The notes under the pieces: model-generated
Told to the model about the DNA's origin: nothing
The model's database searches: none
The model's input: the letters and a program-made list of their open reading frames with translations, nothing else
Source of the DNA: Macrocystis pyrifera
Lineage: Eukaryota; Sar; Phaeophyceae; Laminariales; Laminariaceae
Reading direction: 5' to 3'
DNA: 64,000 nt
NCBI GenBank assembly: GCA_031763025.1
Contig: JASSKH010000004.1
Location: forward strand, 3,100,001-3,164,000
Part shown: positions 34,079 through 45,240 of the stretch, one piece after another
Numbering within the stretch: position 1 is the first letter of the stretch
Layout: each line of letters starts with the position of its first letter
Position numbers and translations under genes: made by a program

Positions 34079-35599
34079 CGCGGACCGCTCAAATCTCCGT
34101 CGGTTGCGCCAATAACTGCCATAGCTCAACTGGAACCTGTTCCTGCGTTAGGAGGGTCGTGTTTAGGTGTGATGGTTTCGAGTGCTCAGGGTCACGCATC
34201 CGAGTGATAACTATACGGCCTTGCAGCCTCGATGCTTTCATGCCTTTTGGCCTTACGATGTGGATCGCCGCGGGGTTGTTCGTTACGCTGCCTCGCCAAC
34301 ATAACCCTATCATGTTCAATTTCGAGTGAATTTCGGGGACACTCGCTCGAGTAGCCTAAACGCAGTACTAACGATGCCGCCATCTTACCCCCCCTGTCGC
34401 AGCAGTAATCTGGCGTCGACTCTACTAAACGCTCTACCTAGCAAACCACCGCTATCGTGAGCATGGGTTTTTTTTTTTCTCGGGGTCACACCGACACAGT
34501 GGTGGCGAGAGAACCATCCGCAGAATGCTTTGCAATTTTCCAAGTACGGCACATTGCAATAATGGGCACGTCAGGCCAACAACAGTCGCAAGGCATCGCA
34601 TTTTTCTAGCCGCGGGTGGATGCTGCGGTAGCTAGAATATGTGATGCGGTCTAAGACAGTATCCCCAGATCGTACCCACTGGACGCATGCACAACGCCAT
34701 GCGGAAAAGGAGACGGAGGTAGCATCAGCGTGTCCCAAAGTTGCAATATCGAGCTTGCTGTCCTGACTTACGTAGGAGGGTTCTGTACCAATATAATGTT
34801 TATTTTACAGGAGGTGTTGGTGGGTTTGATCTGGTACCGTCAGCATTGGGACGAGGGCCGTCCGCCACAAGGGTCGTCGGCAGGTCACGGGTGTGGAATG
34901 AGTGACATCAGAAACCCTTCCTACAGCAGCGGGGGGAGGATGGTTGTGCAACCTTGCGTTCAATCCTGAACGCGCTCCCTCCCCGGCTTCATCCACCGCC
35001 AGGGAGGCATTGCAATCAACTGACGCGGTAGCAAATGCCATTCAGGGCCGCTCTCAACGACACGTATTTACAATGGTTTTGCCGATTTATCCACTGTAGT
35101 TTTGTGGCAATTTGAATTTTCCACTTGCTGAAAAGGGACGTTATTTTTTTTTCCCGCATACTTCATTTGGGATAGTTCCTTAGCGTCCTTGGTCGCCACG
35201 TTTATAGGTTTTACTTTATTGGCCATTTGCTACTTGAACTTGCTATTTCGATACTTGAAATACAAAAATCTTGCCTAAAACTTGGCCAAGTTTGACAAGG
35301 ATTTCACATGGCACGATAAGCGGCAGTCCGTCAAGAATCCGAGAAGAATGCCGTTTTACTTGGCATTGGATTTCGAGTGTTTTATTTGTTTGCAACAGAG
35401 AGGCTGGGGATTTGAGTATTTGAATACTGATTTGAGGATTTGAGTGGTGATTCAAGAATTTGATTTTTGAGTTACAGATTGGATTTTTGACTTTCTGAGT
35501 TTGATTCGATTTGATATTTTTATTGAGATGTATCAGCTCTGCGATGTCGTACATTTTCATGTACAGAGCTGAGGGGAATATTGCTCATGCATAGTAGCG
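34079..35599. other. Unassigned DNA, 3' flank of the VWA-WSC gene
   Basis: The region starts with the presumed 3' UTR. From about 35.1 kb it becomes T-rich with repeated GATTTGAG/GATTTTTGAG words up to 35.5 kb. That change in texture may mark non-coding sequence of the copia element that follows. No gene recognised. Confidence 0.4.
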
Positions 35600-36760
35600 C
35601 GGGGGGATGAGCAGAGAGCTAACATTGATTTCGGAGAATTGTTTGCGCCCACCGTTGCTGTCTCGAGTGTCCGGTTGTTGACAGCGATGGCGTGCGAGCT
35701 AGATCTTGACTTATGCCATTTTGATATTGAGCAGGCTTTCGTGCAATCAAGCCTCGAGGAAAACGTGTTCATGCGCTTACCCCGAGGTTGTGGTGACTAT
35801 AGTGGTGCATGTAGATGATATATTTGCAGTAGGAGAGAAGGAGAGGCGTGATCGGTTCGGGAAGGATTTGAACCAGATGGTACCGGTCAAGAACTTGGGA
35901 GAGTTGCGTTGGTATTCGGGGTGTTTCTATGAGAGGGATTGAGAGAAGGGAGTGTTGAAGATTTCCCAGCAGACTTTCGCTGAACAGTTGGCGGATGAGT
36001 ATGGGATCGAATTTGGTAAGAGTGTTCCGCTTTCTGTTGGCGCGAGACTTGCTGAGTTCGATGAGAACGAAGCACCAGGGCACTGGCCTTTTCGCGAGCT
36101 GGTAGGCTCACTTATGTGGCTATCAACCCAGACTCGACCTGACATCTCTAACGCAGTAAGAGCGGTGGCTAGGTACTGCTCAGCGCCTAAGCGTGTCCAC
36201 TGGAAGGCGGCACTTGGTATTTTAGGATATGTGAGACGGACGAGTTCATTCGGGATTACATTTCAGAAAGGTTCGGTAGGGGGGCTAAATCTGCAGGTTT
36301 TTGCTGACGCAGACTATGCTAGTAAAGCAGCTGACAGGAGGTCAGTTTCTGGGGGGTTAGTGATGTGTGGTGGTGCATGTGTGTCATGGTTTTCGAGGAC
36401 TCAGAAATGCGTCACGCTTTCCACAACGGAAGCAGAGTACGTGGCACTTGCAGATGTAGTAAAGGAGGTGTTTTTGTTTAGGCAGGTTTGGCGCTTTATG
36501 ATACCAGAAGTGGGGATGCCATGCATACCGATGTTCGAGGACAATGAGGGTGCAGTGCAACTTGCACAAAACCCCATTACCAACTCCAACTCCAAGCACA
36601 TCGACGTGCGACACCATTTTCTCAGGGAATTGGTTGGGAGGAAAGAGATATCGACCATCCACGTGTCGTCACCTTTTCAGCATGGGGATTTTCTTACAAA
36701 AGCAATACCGCGTGAGTCTTTTGATTTTCACCGTAGCATTGCCATGAATACATGGTGACA
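35600..36760 (+). mobile_element. Copia (Ty1-type) retrotransposon fossil: RT end and RNase H
   Basis: The first part resembles the copia reverse transcriptase region (DIEQAFVQSSLEENVFMRLP). A continuous stretch at 35952-36758 then covers the end of RT and RNase H, with SLMWLSTQTRPDISNAVRAV, FADADYASKAADRRSVSG, TLSTTEAEYVALADV and SKHIDVRHHFLRE. This order is diagnostic for copia. The element is broken: gag, protease, integrase and most of RT are absent or unrecognisable, and the RT remnant has several interruptions. A 3' LTR may lie in the following 1.4 kb, but no partner LTR was found, so age cannot be estimated. The long preserved RNase H stretch suggests it is not very old. Confidence 0.85.
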
Positions 36761-38222
36761 ACCAGTGTTGTTTTTGTTCATTTTGGGGTATTGAAGTTTT
36801 TTGTTTGTTTGTTGGGGAGACACTGGTAGTGTGTTTTGGTGTGTAGTTTAAAACATGAGATTTGAGAATGTGTATTTTGGATTGTGGCCTCTTTATTTTT
36901 ATGATATCATGATGAATAGAATTTCGGACCATGAAATTCGGAAATGTGCGATACTTGATGTACTATGCGGTAGACTTATTCGACACTACTTTACTCAGCT
37001 GATGACCGTTTAACCGGGAAGGCCAAGTGTCGATTACTGGGACGATGTTGAAGTTAAGAGATGCTGGAACTTGGTATTCGGTACCTGGTACTTGGTTATG
37101 TTGGGGCTTGGTTTCCATATACAGTACTCGAAGCATGGTGACAGAGGTTTGGGGGGCTAATAATGGCGGTTCGATTTTATTATCTGGACTAGCATTTTTG
37201 TTTTTTTGGGGGGAGTATTTGTGTTGGATGATGAAATTTGAGATTTCTATATTGATTTCAGCATTGATTATTGATGATCGAGGATCCGGAGTATGTTAAT
37301 TGGAGGTGTTTTTTTTGTGTTTTTGGGAGTACTCCATGACGGATTTATGCCACTGTGCGAATGTGATCAACCCTAATTCATTCAGCGATTCCCGTTTGAT
37401 TATCGTGAACAAATCGGCTACTAGTTACGGCGCTGAATGGTTACTAATTTTTTGAGTTCCAGTCAGTATGGTGAAGAAACTTGTGTTTGATTTGAAGTAG
37501 TCATGGGATTTTGATGGATGAGTATTGTTTTTTTTGTGGAGTGATTTTAGAACGACGTGGACTATTATCATTGATTAGAGGCGCTGATCGACATGGTATA
37601 TTATAGGAGTTCGGACATGAGATGAGTGGTTTGGGTCACCTAGTGGGATTATCATTTTGTTTTTGTTAAAAGAATTTATCCAAGTGGTTGAATATTATGA
37701 TGCCACTATTAAGGGGGGCTCATCGACAAAGTAATCAAGTGGCTGAATATTTCAATGTCTTTGGTCAGGGGGGCTCAAAGACTAAGTGATCTATACATTA
37801 AATAGATATTGTGGTCGCACGATGTTCTGTAGCATATGGTTGATTTACAGGATACGTTGATCGAATAGTATGCGGATGAGCCGAATATCAGTGGGTCATA
37901 TGGCACGTACGAGTAAACGGTTAATTATTTATTGGATGGGATATTCTGACGGGAGATAGTACGGAATTCCGATATTGATATATCGTTCGAACAATATTCC
38001 TTGAGGTAGTATGAGACTGTGGATTGATTTCCTGGGAATACAGGATGGCTCTAGGAAGTTTCCAGTGATTGAGGAGGACTGATTGTAGAACTTTGACAAA
38101 TACGGAGGTGAATACATGATTTGGGAGAGGGGACAAGAGTGACGCATCACAGCTCACTCTCTCTTTTGTTTCCCTCCTTCCCGAGAGCAACGAGTAATAA
38201 ATATTTATTAACATCTTCTACA
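36761..38222 (+). other. Non-coding tail after the copia fossil
   Basis: T/G-rich, frame-poor DNA that probably includes the 3' untranslated part and perhaps an LTR of the copia element. Two polypurine-like words (AAGGGGGGCTCA at about 37710, CAGGGGGGCTCA at about 37767) occur 57 bp apart. A candidate LTR would run from TGTGGTCGCA (37810) to TTCTACA (38222), but with no second copy in the window this is a guess. Confidence 0.35.
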
Positions 38223-41200
38223 CGTCTTTGCACAACACCCGACATCATCTCGCGGACATAGCGACGAGGCCATCCCCCGCACGAAGCGGTCTATTAGTCC
38301 GAGCTCCACCAGAATGTTCGAGTTTTGTGGGGTGCGAGAACTTGTTTTATGCAAAAAAAAAAAAAAAACGCTTTTGGGCTGAGATGCACAGCTCCTCGCG
38401 TCAGTGGCCCGATAGTTATCATACAGTAGGTGTACCCTGCCGTAGAATGCCTTCACAGGCGTGTATGTGTGTCTTCATGGTGTATATTGTACCGATTTCA
38501 TGATGTATGTTGTACCAGTGATGAACGGGAGCCCCATGAAGGTGGGGGTACCGAATCGATGGTATTCCCGCCCCCACGTACACCGCCGTTGTTTGTGGTG
38601 GGACGCTCCAGTATTTTTCTTTGGCATTTCCTGTGTGTTTGTTCTTCGTCCCTGCTGTTGTCTGGTCATGTTGGCCACAGCCGGACGTAGTTATACCGGC
38701 AAACACCACCTTGTTCCTGGCACTGGGCCAATGGCCAGGGGTAAATATATTACTTCCAATCAAAACAATCTTGTGAACAGAGCTCACCCTTCACGCCTGT
38801 CGCAATCGAAGCCGGGCTACGAGTTGCACCATGACAGTGATTGCCCAGCAATCCCGATACTACTGCCGCTGAGCACAAACAGAGCTGAATGAGCATGCTA
38901 AGATTAAAATAAACAGGGTATTATACATGGTTGCAACCCTGTCGCCCAGGCAGCAGCTGCAGCAGCATCAAAACCCTTCGCGCGAGGTGACGCATCCGCA
39001 GTGTACTTTATGCGCCTAGTTAGTTGTATCAATGACGATAGAGGGGCATGGCTTGGGGCGCGGGAGGACGAATCCATGTATACCGACTCTGGATCACACC
39101 CACCATGATGACCAACCGCCACACAAGAAAACTTGATTCCTCCTCGGCCGTTTTGTAGCTGTTGCTGTTGCAGCAGGAGCAGTGCAGCTGGCACATCCAG
39201 CCAAGAGGATAGCAGTAGATACATGCCTGCTGTTGTCACCGTTTCCCTACATCACCTCCGAGCACCGCCGTCTGTGTTAGTTTCCGGCGTGGACTGTTTG
39301 CATTTCGTATACTACCACCGATTATCTCCAGCAACTTCCTGTGTGGTATGCTGCTACTACACGCTGCAGGAAAGGGACGGCACTGTGATATCCGCACTCA
39401 GCCGAGGAGGCTGCAGTAGTACAGTAGTACGTTCCTGCTGTTGTCAAGGTTGGCCTACGCCACTCACGGTGCTATGTGCCTCCACCCTCGGAATAAATCA
39501 CACTTTAATGACGGCACGGTCAGAGACAGGCCCGCCTAAGGTGGAAGAAACGAACCGGGTTCGAACCGTTCACGAAAATTTGATAAATAACTGTGGACAG
39601 GTGTTTCCTCTCGCTCTCCGGGGCGCCAAACAAGATACCCCCATCCCTTGGAGGAGGGCCACGATCTTGGTTGATGTTCTCTGGGGCAGCGGCACCTTGA
39701 AAATGCGTTTAAGTCTGTGTATTTGCTGATTTTCCTGCATTTTCGTCGTTGACAGAATAATCACATTTCTATTTTGGTCGGGTTTTCGTACCAACCTGAG
39801 GTGTTCACCCAGGTCGGCTTTTATGTTACTGTACTTATCGTACACACCACATACGTAAAGCTAGAAACGACACTCTCACATAGCTGACTTCTCTGGGATC
39901 TACAGTGGTAACTCGTAGTCACTAAACAGGCTGAACAGCGTCCCCATCGAAGAAACCAAACTCGAACCTGATGTTTACGCCACAGTATCAGTCCCGAAGA
40001 TATTAGTTCTACGGGTAGTGGCAAGACATCCCTCATCAATTGGAAACCGACACAACATCTAGATGCATAACAAGCTTGTCAGGATAAGGCGGCAAGAGAA
40101 TCATGACCAAAGAACAATGTGCATACGTTTTCCCTATCGAATACCTGGTTTCACTCAAAAACAGCGTCGCGCTGTGGGTATTGAATTGTTGTCGTGCGCA
40201 CCTCGAGTCGGGTGCCCTAATCGACGAATCTAAGCGAAAAGAGCCTATGCGTCCGGTGCGTCTCAGCGAAAAGCACATCGCGAGGTTCCAAGTCCACAAG
40301 TCGTTTAGATGCAGCGGTGTTCCGTTCTCTCCAGTCTTCAAGTCGAGCCCAACGTTACAGGGTGTTAAGATGAAGATGCATACAAACGTCCTCGTATCTG
40401 CACAGGAAGACATGTGTATACCAACCACAGTCATGTGCGTGACGGATGCATGGCGTGCATGGGCATCCAATATATCTGGTTAGAAAAAATAGATGGTATT
40501 CCCGCCGAGATACGTAAAAACCGGTGATGGTCACCTGAAGCGTATTGAAGTCGTGCTCTAAAGTGCTTCCATATCGCAGCGGTCCCTCTTTGATCTCACC
40601 CACTGAAGGTACTCCCCAATCGCATTCATTCGTTATCGTCAGGCATTGGTCCCAGTGTCCACTTGGAGATGTTGGCAATCTGTTTCGCGGCTTGTGATCA
40701 CGGGGCAAGAAAAGACTCTCCGAAGGACATGTAGGAAGGCGTCCCTAGAGCTCCTATCTCTCAATTGGGAAACGGCTTCAGAAACTTTGCTACGGCTGGG
40801 GTGCGGGGCGCCCGGGAAACGCAGCCCTTTCGTGGCGTGCCTCGGTATGATAAGAGTTTCCAGGAATGCACACACCCACGCCGTGCATGCTCACCAGTGT
40901 AAACAAAACTACCTAAACCCACATACAGCAATCTCGGATCTCACACTTCCCTGTACTACTGTATATGTCCACACTGCACGAATATGATTTTTCCGCCCGT
41001 CATATGTTTACGCCCTGCCCGACAATCGGCTAGTAGTTTACACCGTGGGTGATCACGATAGTGTCCACAGCAGTCACATGTTATCCAACGAACGTCACAT
41101 GTCACCCAACAAAATGAGCTAGACGTTCTCCTCCCGGTCCTTCACATGTACCTTTGGAACAGTGACACAACCAACTGAGAGCCACTGCTACCCTGCTGGT

Positions 41201-41543
41201 TCTCCTTTTGCTGCTTCTATTGTACTCAGAAGACAAGCCGAAACAATGGTCTCCTTCGCCCGGTGTCGAAGGTGCCCTCGACTGGACAACACTAAGAGCG
41301 CTTGTATATGTCGCGCTTTCTGTGTTGTCAGGGCGAAGGCACGTTTGATCCTCTTCTGCTCGCGAAACGCCTAGGAGAAGAAGGCAAGTTCAACGTGGGT
41401 TTGAGCGAAATGCCGTTTCATCGGAAATAGAACGTGCCTTTGCCTGGAAAACGCAGGAAGCGCATGTCGCGCTTTCTTCTTTGTCCAGGCGAAGGCATGC
41501 GACTTCTTGTGCAGTGTCTAAGAGACGACTTCATATCACTCAG
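38223..41543. other. Unassigned DNA
   Basis: A 16-bp A-run lies at 38353-38368. Open frames on both strands at 40.04-40.48 kb (- strand 144 codons, + strand 126 codons) overlap each other fully and match no family. A short imperfect repeat (CGCGCTTTCT...GGCGAAGGCA) occurs near 41310 and 41468. No gene supported. Confidence 0.4.
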
Positions 41544-41804
41544 CTACTTCTTAGTCCTACGCGCGGAATCAAGGATTGTCAGACCAGTGTCGAGAAGCGA
41601 CAGTTGACGACGTATGCCCCTCCGCTTACGAAGAGTCCCGGGGTGCTCGGGGAACCATTTCTCAAGGTCTTCGCGGGTGGCTGTCTTGAGCATCCAGGGC
41701 ACGAGTCCATCCCCCGAGCTGTCGCTGACAAGATGGTAGGCGTGCTCAAAAACAGCAGTAAACACTCGTTTGAAGACTCTTTCGGAGTAACCGAAAAGGC
41801 ACGC
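41544..41804 (-). CDS. Dynamin-like protein, terminal exon (GED-like)
   Basis: Read on the - strand after TTTTGCAACAG: 86 codons and TAG. It contains YSERVFKRVFTAVFEHAYHL and, near the end, EDLEKWFPEHPGTLRKRRG then IRRQLSLLDTGLTIL. The spacing and the [LE]-x-E...KRR-x-I-x-x-QL-x-LL pattern resemble the GTPase effector domain that ends dynamin-family proteins. Entry is phase 0, matching the donor of the exon at 42342-42641. A direct join would shorten the usual stretch between stalk and GED, so a small exon may be missing. Dynamins remodel membranes through GTP-driven assembly; which subfamily this is cannot be said. Confidence 0.5.
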   Translation of the reverse strand, partial: ACLFGYSERVFKRVFTAVFEHAYHLVSDSSGDGLVPWMLKTATREDLEKWFPEHPGTLRKRRGIRRQLSLLDTGLTILDSARRTKK

Positions 41805-42341
41805 CTGTTGCAAAACATGGCGACGGGAGGGTTTGTCTGGTTAATTGCAGCAATCTGCTACTGCACGTTCGGGAAAAAAATGTGAAAGAGCCTAAGAATG
41901 AACCCCAGTCCCTGAACGAGCGTTTTTAGTGTCTACTGCGACATCACGTATGTAGAGCAGAGTGTCGCTACAGTAGGCCTTGTATAAATTAACGGAAAGC
42001 ATCGATACGTGTAATGTCGTTACTTTCGCACCCCGTATTCAAAGGACGTACAACCAACCGACCGGGTATGAGAGGCGCATATAGGGTAAGTTTAATGCCG
42101 GATGACACTGTATTGATTGGTTGCTGTGGGCGCTTCGCGACACTGCAACCTGAATGCTTCGGATGTCCTGATCCTTTGCGCTGCCACAGGCGGTCTGTTT
42201 TGAACGGACACCTCGGATCCGCTCCGTATCTCTCTCTTCGTGTGTACCATGTGACAAACACCGGCGATAGATGTTGTGTACGCGGGATGGGTGACCACCC
42301 AGTCGAGCTCGGCCTTGACCGCGTTTGACACTTGCCTTCAC

Positions 42342-42641
42342 CGTTCTCTCTTCCTTGTCCTCCATGTACTCTTGCACCAGGCTCTTGACCTTGTCGAGCA
42401 GGGCTGGATAATCCTCACAGGCATCTTCGAGCAGAGTTTGAAGAACGGACTGCATGTAAGTCCTCACGCGGCCCACCATGTTGTGAGAGCGAGACTCAAG
42501 ATGGCCAGAGAACGCCTTCCGAAACAAGAGGCTGAAAACCTGGCCGGGTGGTTGATCGGACGGCGACCTTCCATCCACAAGCGCTAGAGCCTCGCGTATC
42601 GTCTCGAAGTACTCGCCACTGAGAAAGTCGGGCTTCACATC
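42342..42641 (-). CDS. Dynamin-like protein, stalk exon
   Basis: Exactly 100 codons between TCTCGTGCAG and a donor GAACG|GTGAAG on the - strand, phase 0 at both ends. It reads DFLSGEYFETIREALALVDG, PPGQVFSLLFRKAFSGHLES, VGRVRTYMQSVLQTLLEDAC and YPALLDKVKSLVQEYMEDKE. This fits the dynamin stalk (middle domain): F-x-x-LF at the start of a long helix, then the helix ending in P-x-L-x-x-K-V-x-x-LV. No GTPase-domain exon (GxxxxGKS, DxxG) was seen on the - strand further upstream in the window. The 5' part is therefore missing, diverged or outside. Confidence 0.6.
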
Positions 42642-44860
42642 CTGCACGAGACAACGAAAATTGAATGACGGGGGTCCTGAAGTGGGGAAATCAAGTCTCG
42701 AGCATATGAATGCATTCACAGAAACCATGCATCGTGCTTTCTGGGTGATAAGATAGTTCAGCTATCCCTATAGGATACCCGTTATCTCGCAGCAGTATAT
42801 TTGTAACTGTCAACTGTGTGTGTGGTGGTGGGTGTTGGATAGTAGTGGACAGTATCGACGATTGTTGTTGTGTCATCGCCATAATCATAAGAATATGCAG
42901 CCCAACGACGTACGTACTCGGTACTCGTATACACCAGGTAAATGAGTAAGAAGCAAGACACAGGAGTCAGGAAAAAACGTATAGCGTACGAGTATGTCGT
43001 GATGTTTAAGAAGCCCGACGACGACCACCATCACACTGTTTCCGCCACTACCAGACTTCGCTTCTAGATCCAGCCGGAAGTCGAACTATGTCCCTTCCTG
43101 CTTCTGCGCGGTTCGGACTAACGCTATCCCCCCCCTCGACCCGTCACTGCTATTACTGCTGGTGTAGAAATTTCAAAGGAAAATAGGAGACACACGGCCA
43201 CTATTGTTCCACCGCCACGACCACACAACATCACCACCACCACCACCAGGCGTCGGGTCAAGCCCTCTCTCCAGTCTACTTATCTTCCGTACTGCTTAGC
43301 CCAACACTGAGTGCGGGCGGCTGTTGGTTGTTCAGCTGTTGTGTTGTTCTCTGCACAAGCGGTTTCAAAAGCTGAGCATCTGCCCTGTACAACGTAGCAA
43401 CTGGTATGCGTTGCCTATACGACGTACGACTGTGCATAGGTACGAGCATTGCCCGGCCGGCTTCTGGGCAAGCTCCTTGCTACCATATCGGTACAGTATA
43501 CCACTGTGTACATGGTATCACACTCGAACTAATCTAGAGGCATACCGAACAGGGTACGCCGTAGGACTACTGGGCGAAACGACATTTTTGTTTTACGGTT
43601 GATTGCTAGGTTTCCTTCCGGCACGATGCAAGAATGACCTGTGAACCTTTTGCTACAGTATTTTTCCCTTCCGTCACAATGCTGCACCCTCGTAAATACT
43701 ACGAGTACACGTCCACACCTTCGTCACCGGAGACTGACGTGGTGGTGACAGCGTTTCACAGGTTCGTTCTCTCCTAGAACCGACTCGCGACTTCAGATGC
43801 TTGCGGAAAACAGGTCGCTGGAAGCCGAAACTATGCTGGCTCTACCGGTGCCCTGCCCCCCAGTGCGAAGGGTCGAGGCCAGTTTCCGCGCGCGCCATGT
43901 GCGCGGAGCTTTGGCGGTTCGCGGTTGGGGCGGGAACCCGAACGGTTTCTTCCCGGGGGGCGACGCCCTGAGCACAGAATCAGTGTTGACAGTAGAGTAG
44001 AAATAAATAGAGTACAAAAGGGGGTTTCACCGCAGCGGGCTGACACCCGCCTGCGGCTCCGCGCGTGCTCTCAGTGGTCAGGGTGTAGAACAAACGAGGC
44101 CGCAAGTACGACAGTACTGCCATCAGGCGGGGATCAAGATTGTTTCAGGATTGAATGAGGTTTGTTGAGCCGAAAACTAATAACAGGTCCCTAACAATGC
44201 ACCCTACGGCGTTATATAGAGTTTTACGCGTGGATAGGCTGTAATCGCCATGGAGCTCTGTATATGTGTCCGTCTTTATACGGTGCAAAGCAGAGAATAT
44301 CTTCGCCCCGTCCCTCTGTTTTTGGCCATTCGACGTGTATTTGTTTGTGGGGGGCGTCTCGCGGCCATAACAACAGGTTGCCTTGATCGTCATCACCGTA
44401 GCGCTCAGCCGTGCACTGTGCTTTCTCTTTTTCCAGGCCGGCTCCTAACTTGTCATCGAAGGTCAAAATGCTGATGAACAGCGAGTCCATCAACTGCATC
44501 TACTTTGATCCGGTTCCCCTGTAGTACTATTGTAGCGCACTATCGATTAAGAGTGTATTTGCAAATATACTGAGGACAACGACGACTGGAAGAAGTGGTT
44601 GCCGTGTGTAAAGGCCGTTGAGTCGAGCGCCCCGCACTTTGTTTGGTATGATATTCCAACGGTTCCTAAAAATATCTAAAGGGGATACTTCCTATTAATA
44701 ATACACTATAATACGTAGGAACGACGACGACGACAAAAAAAAAACCCCGAGCTTACAAGTGCTGCTGGTATACATGTGAAGGGAAAAGGAAGTGCGGGAG
44801 CACTTCGTAGGTCAGGGAAATAATTACGTGCATCGTCATCTACTGCTGTACTGTTTTTTT
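42642..44860. other. Mostly unassigned DNA
   Basis: Apart from a possible + strand terminal exon at 44437-44524 nothing is supported. A stretch at about 43.85-44.06 kb with higher GC (GTGCGCGGAGC, CCCGGGGGGCGACGCC) has open frames on both strands and no family signature. Simple CCA-trinucleotide steps occur near 43.22 kb. Confidence 0.4.
44437..44524 (+). other. Possible 3'-terminal exon, unidentified
   Basis: An unusually good acceptor (CTTTCTCTTTTTCCAG) is followed by a frame reading PAPNLSSKVKMLMNSESINC then IYFDPVPL and TAG. The acceptor strength is the main argument. No upstream exon or family could be identified. Confidence 0.25.
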
Positions 44861-45240
44861 TTATAATTTTGAAATACGTCAGCTGTGAGTTCGACTGATC
44901 AAATAGTTGATACTCAACTTTGCAAGTTGCGTAGTACGTCTCGTCTATATTCCCTTTGTACCGAATTTTACAAGTAATGTGATAAACCGAACGCGCGTAT
45001 TCTATATGTAATTCCTGTTTTTATATACAATTATGACAAACGTCAGCTGTGAGTTCGACTGATCAAGTAGTTGATACTCAACTTTGCAAGCTGTCTCGTC
45101 TGCATCCCATTTTTACTGAATTTTAGAAGTAAGTGTTATAATAAGCGGAACACGCGTATTCTGTATGTAATTTCTTGATAAGGATACAGGCCAGTGGCTC
45201 CCCTGGTTGCTGCCCGGGTGAACAGGACAATTGTTTACGA
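44861..45240. repeat. Dispersed repeat with internal tandem copy
   Basis: The unit TTGAAATACGTCAGCTGTGA...GTTGATACTCAACTTTGCAA, plus a following AT-rich part with CGCGTATTCT, is present twice about 164 bp apart (44861 and about 45029). It ends with GGCCAGTGGCTCCCCTGG at 45190. Related copies in the same orientation lie at 57300-57600. It could be an LTR, a SINE-like element or part of an older transposon; no coding part is attached. Confidence 0.7.

Noticed and set aside
40036-40483. Overlapping 144-codon (-) and 126-codon (+) open frames
   Set aside because: Both strands are open over the same span, no domain is recognisable and no splice context supports either. Chance is more likely.
44861-45100. 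Possible hammerhead ribozyme (GAAATACGTC...CTGATCA) in the dispersed repeat
   Set aside because: The catalytic core needs CTGATGA; all copies differ from it and the required stems cannot be drawn consistently. Only the small GTTGATACTCAAC hairpin is kept.
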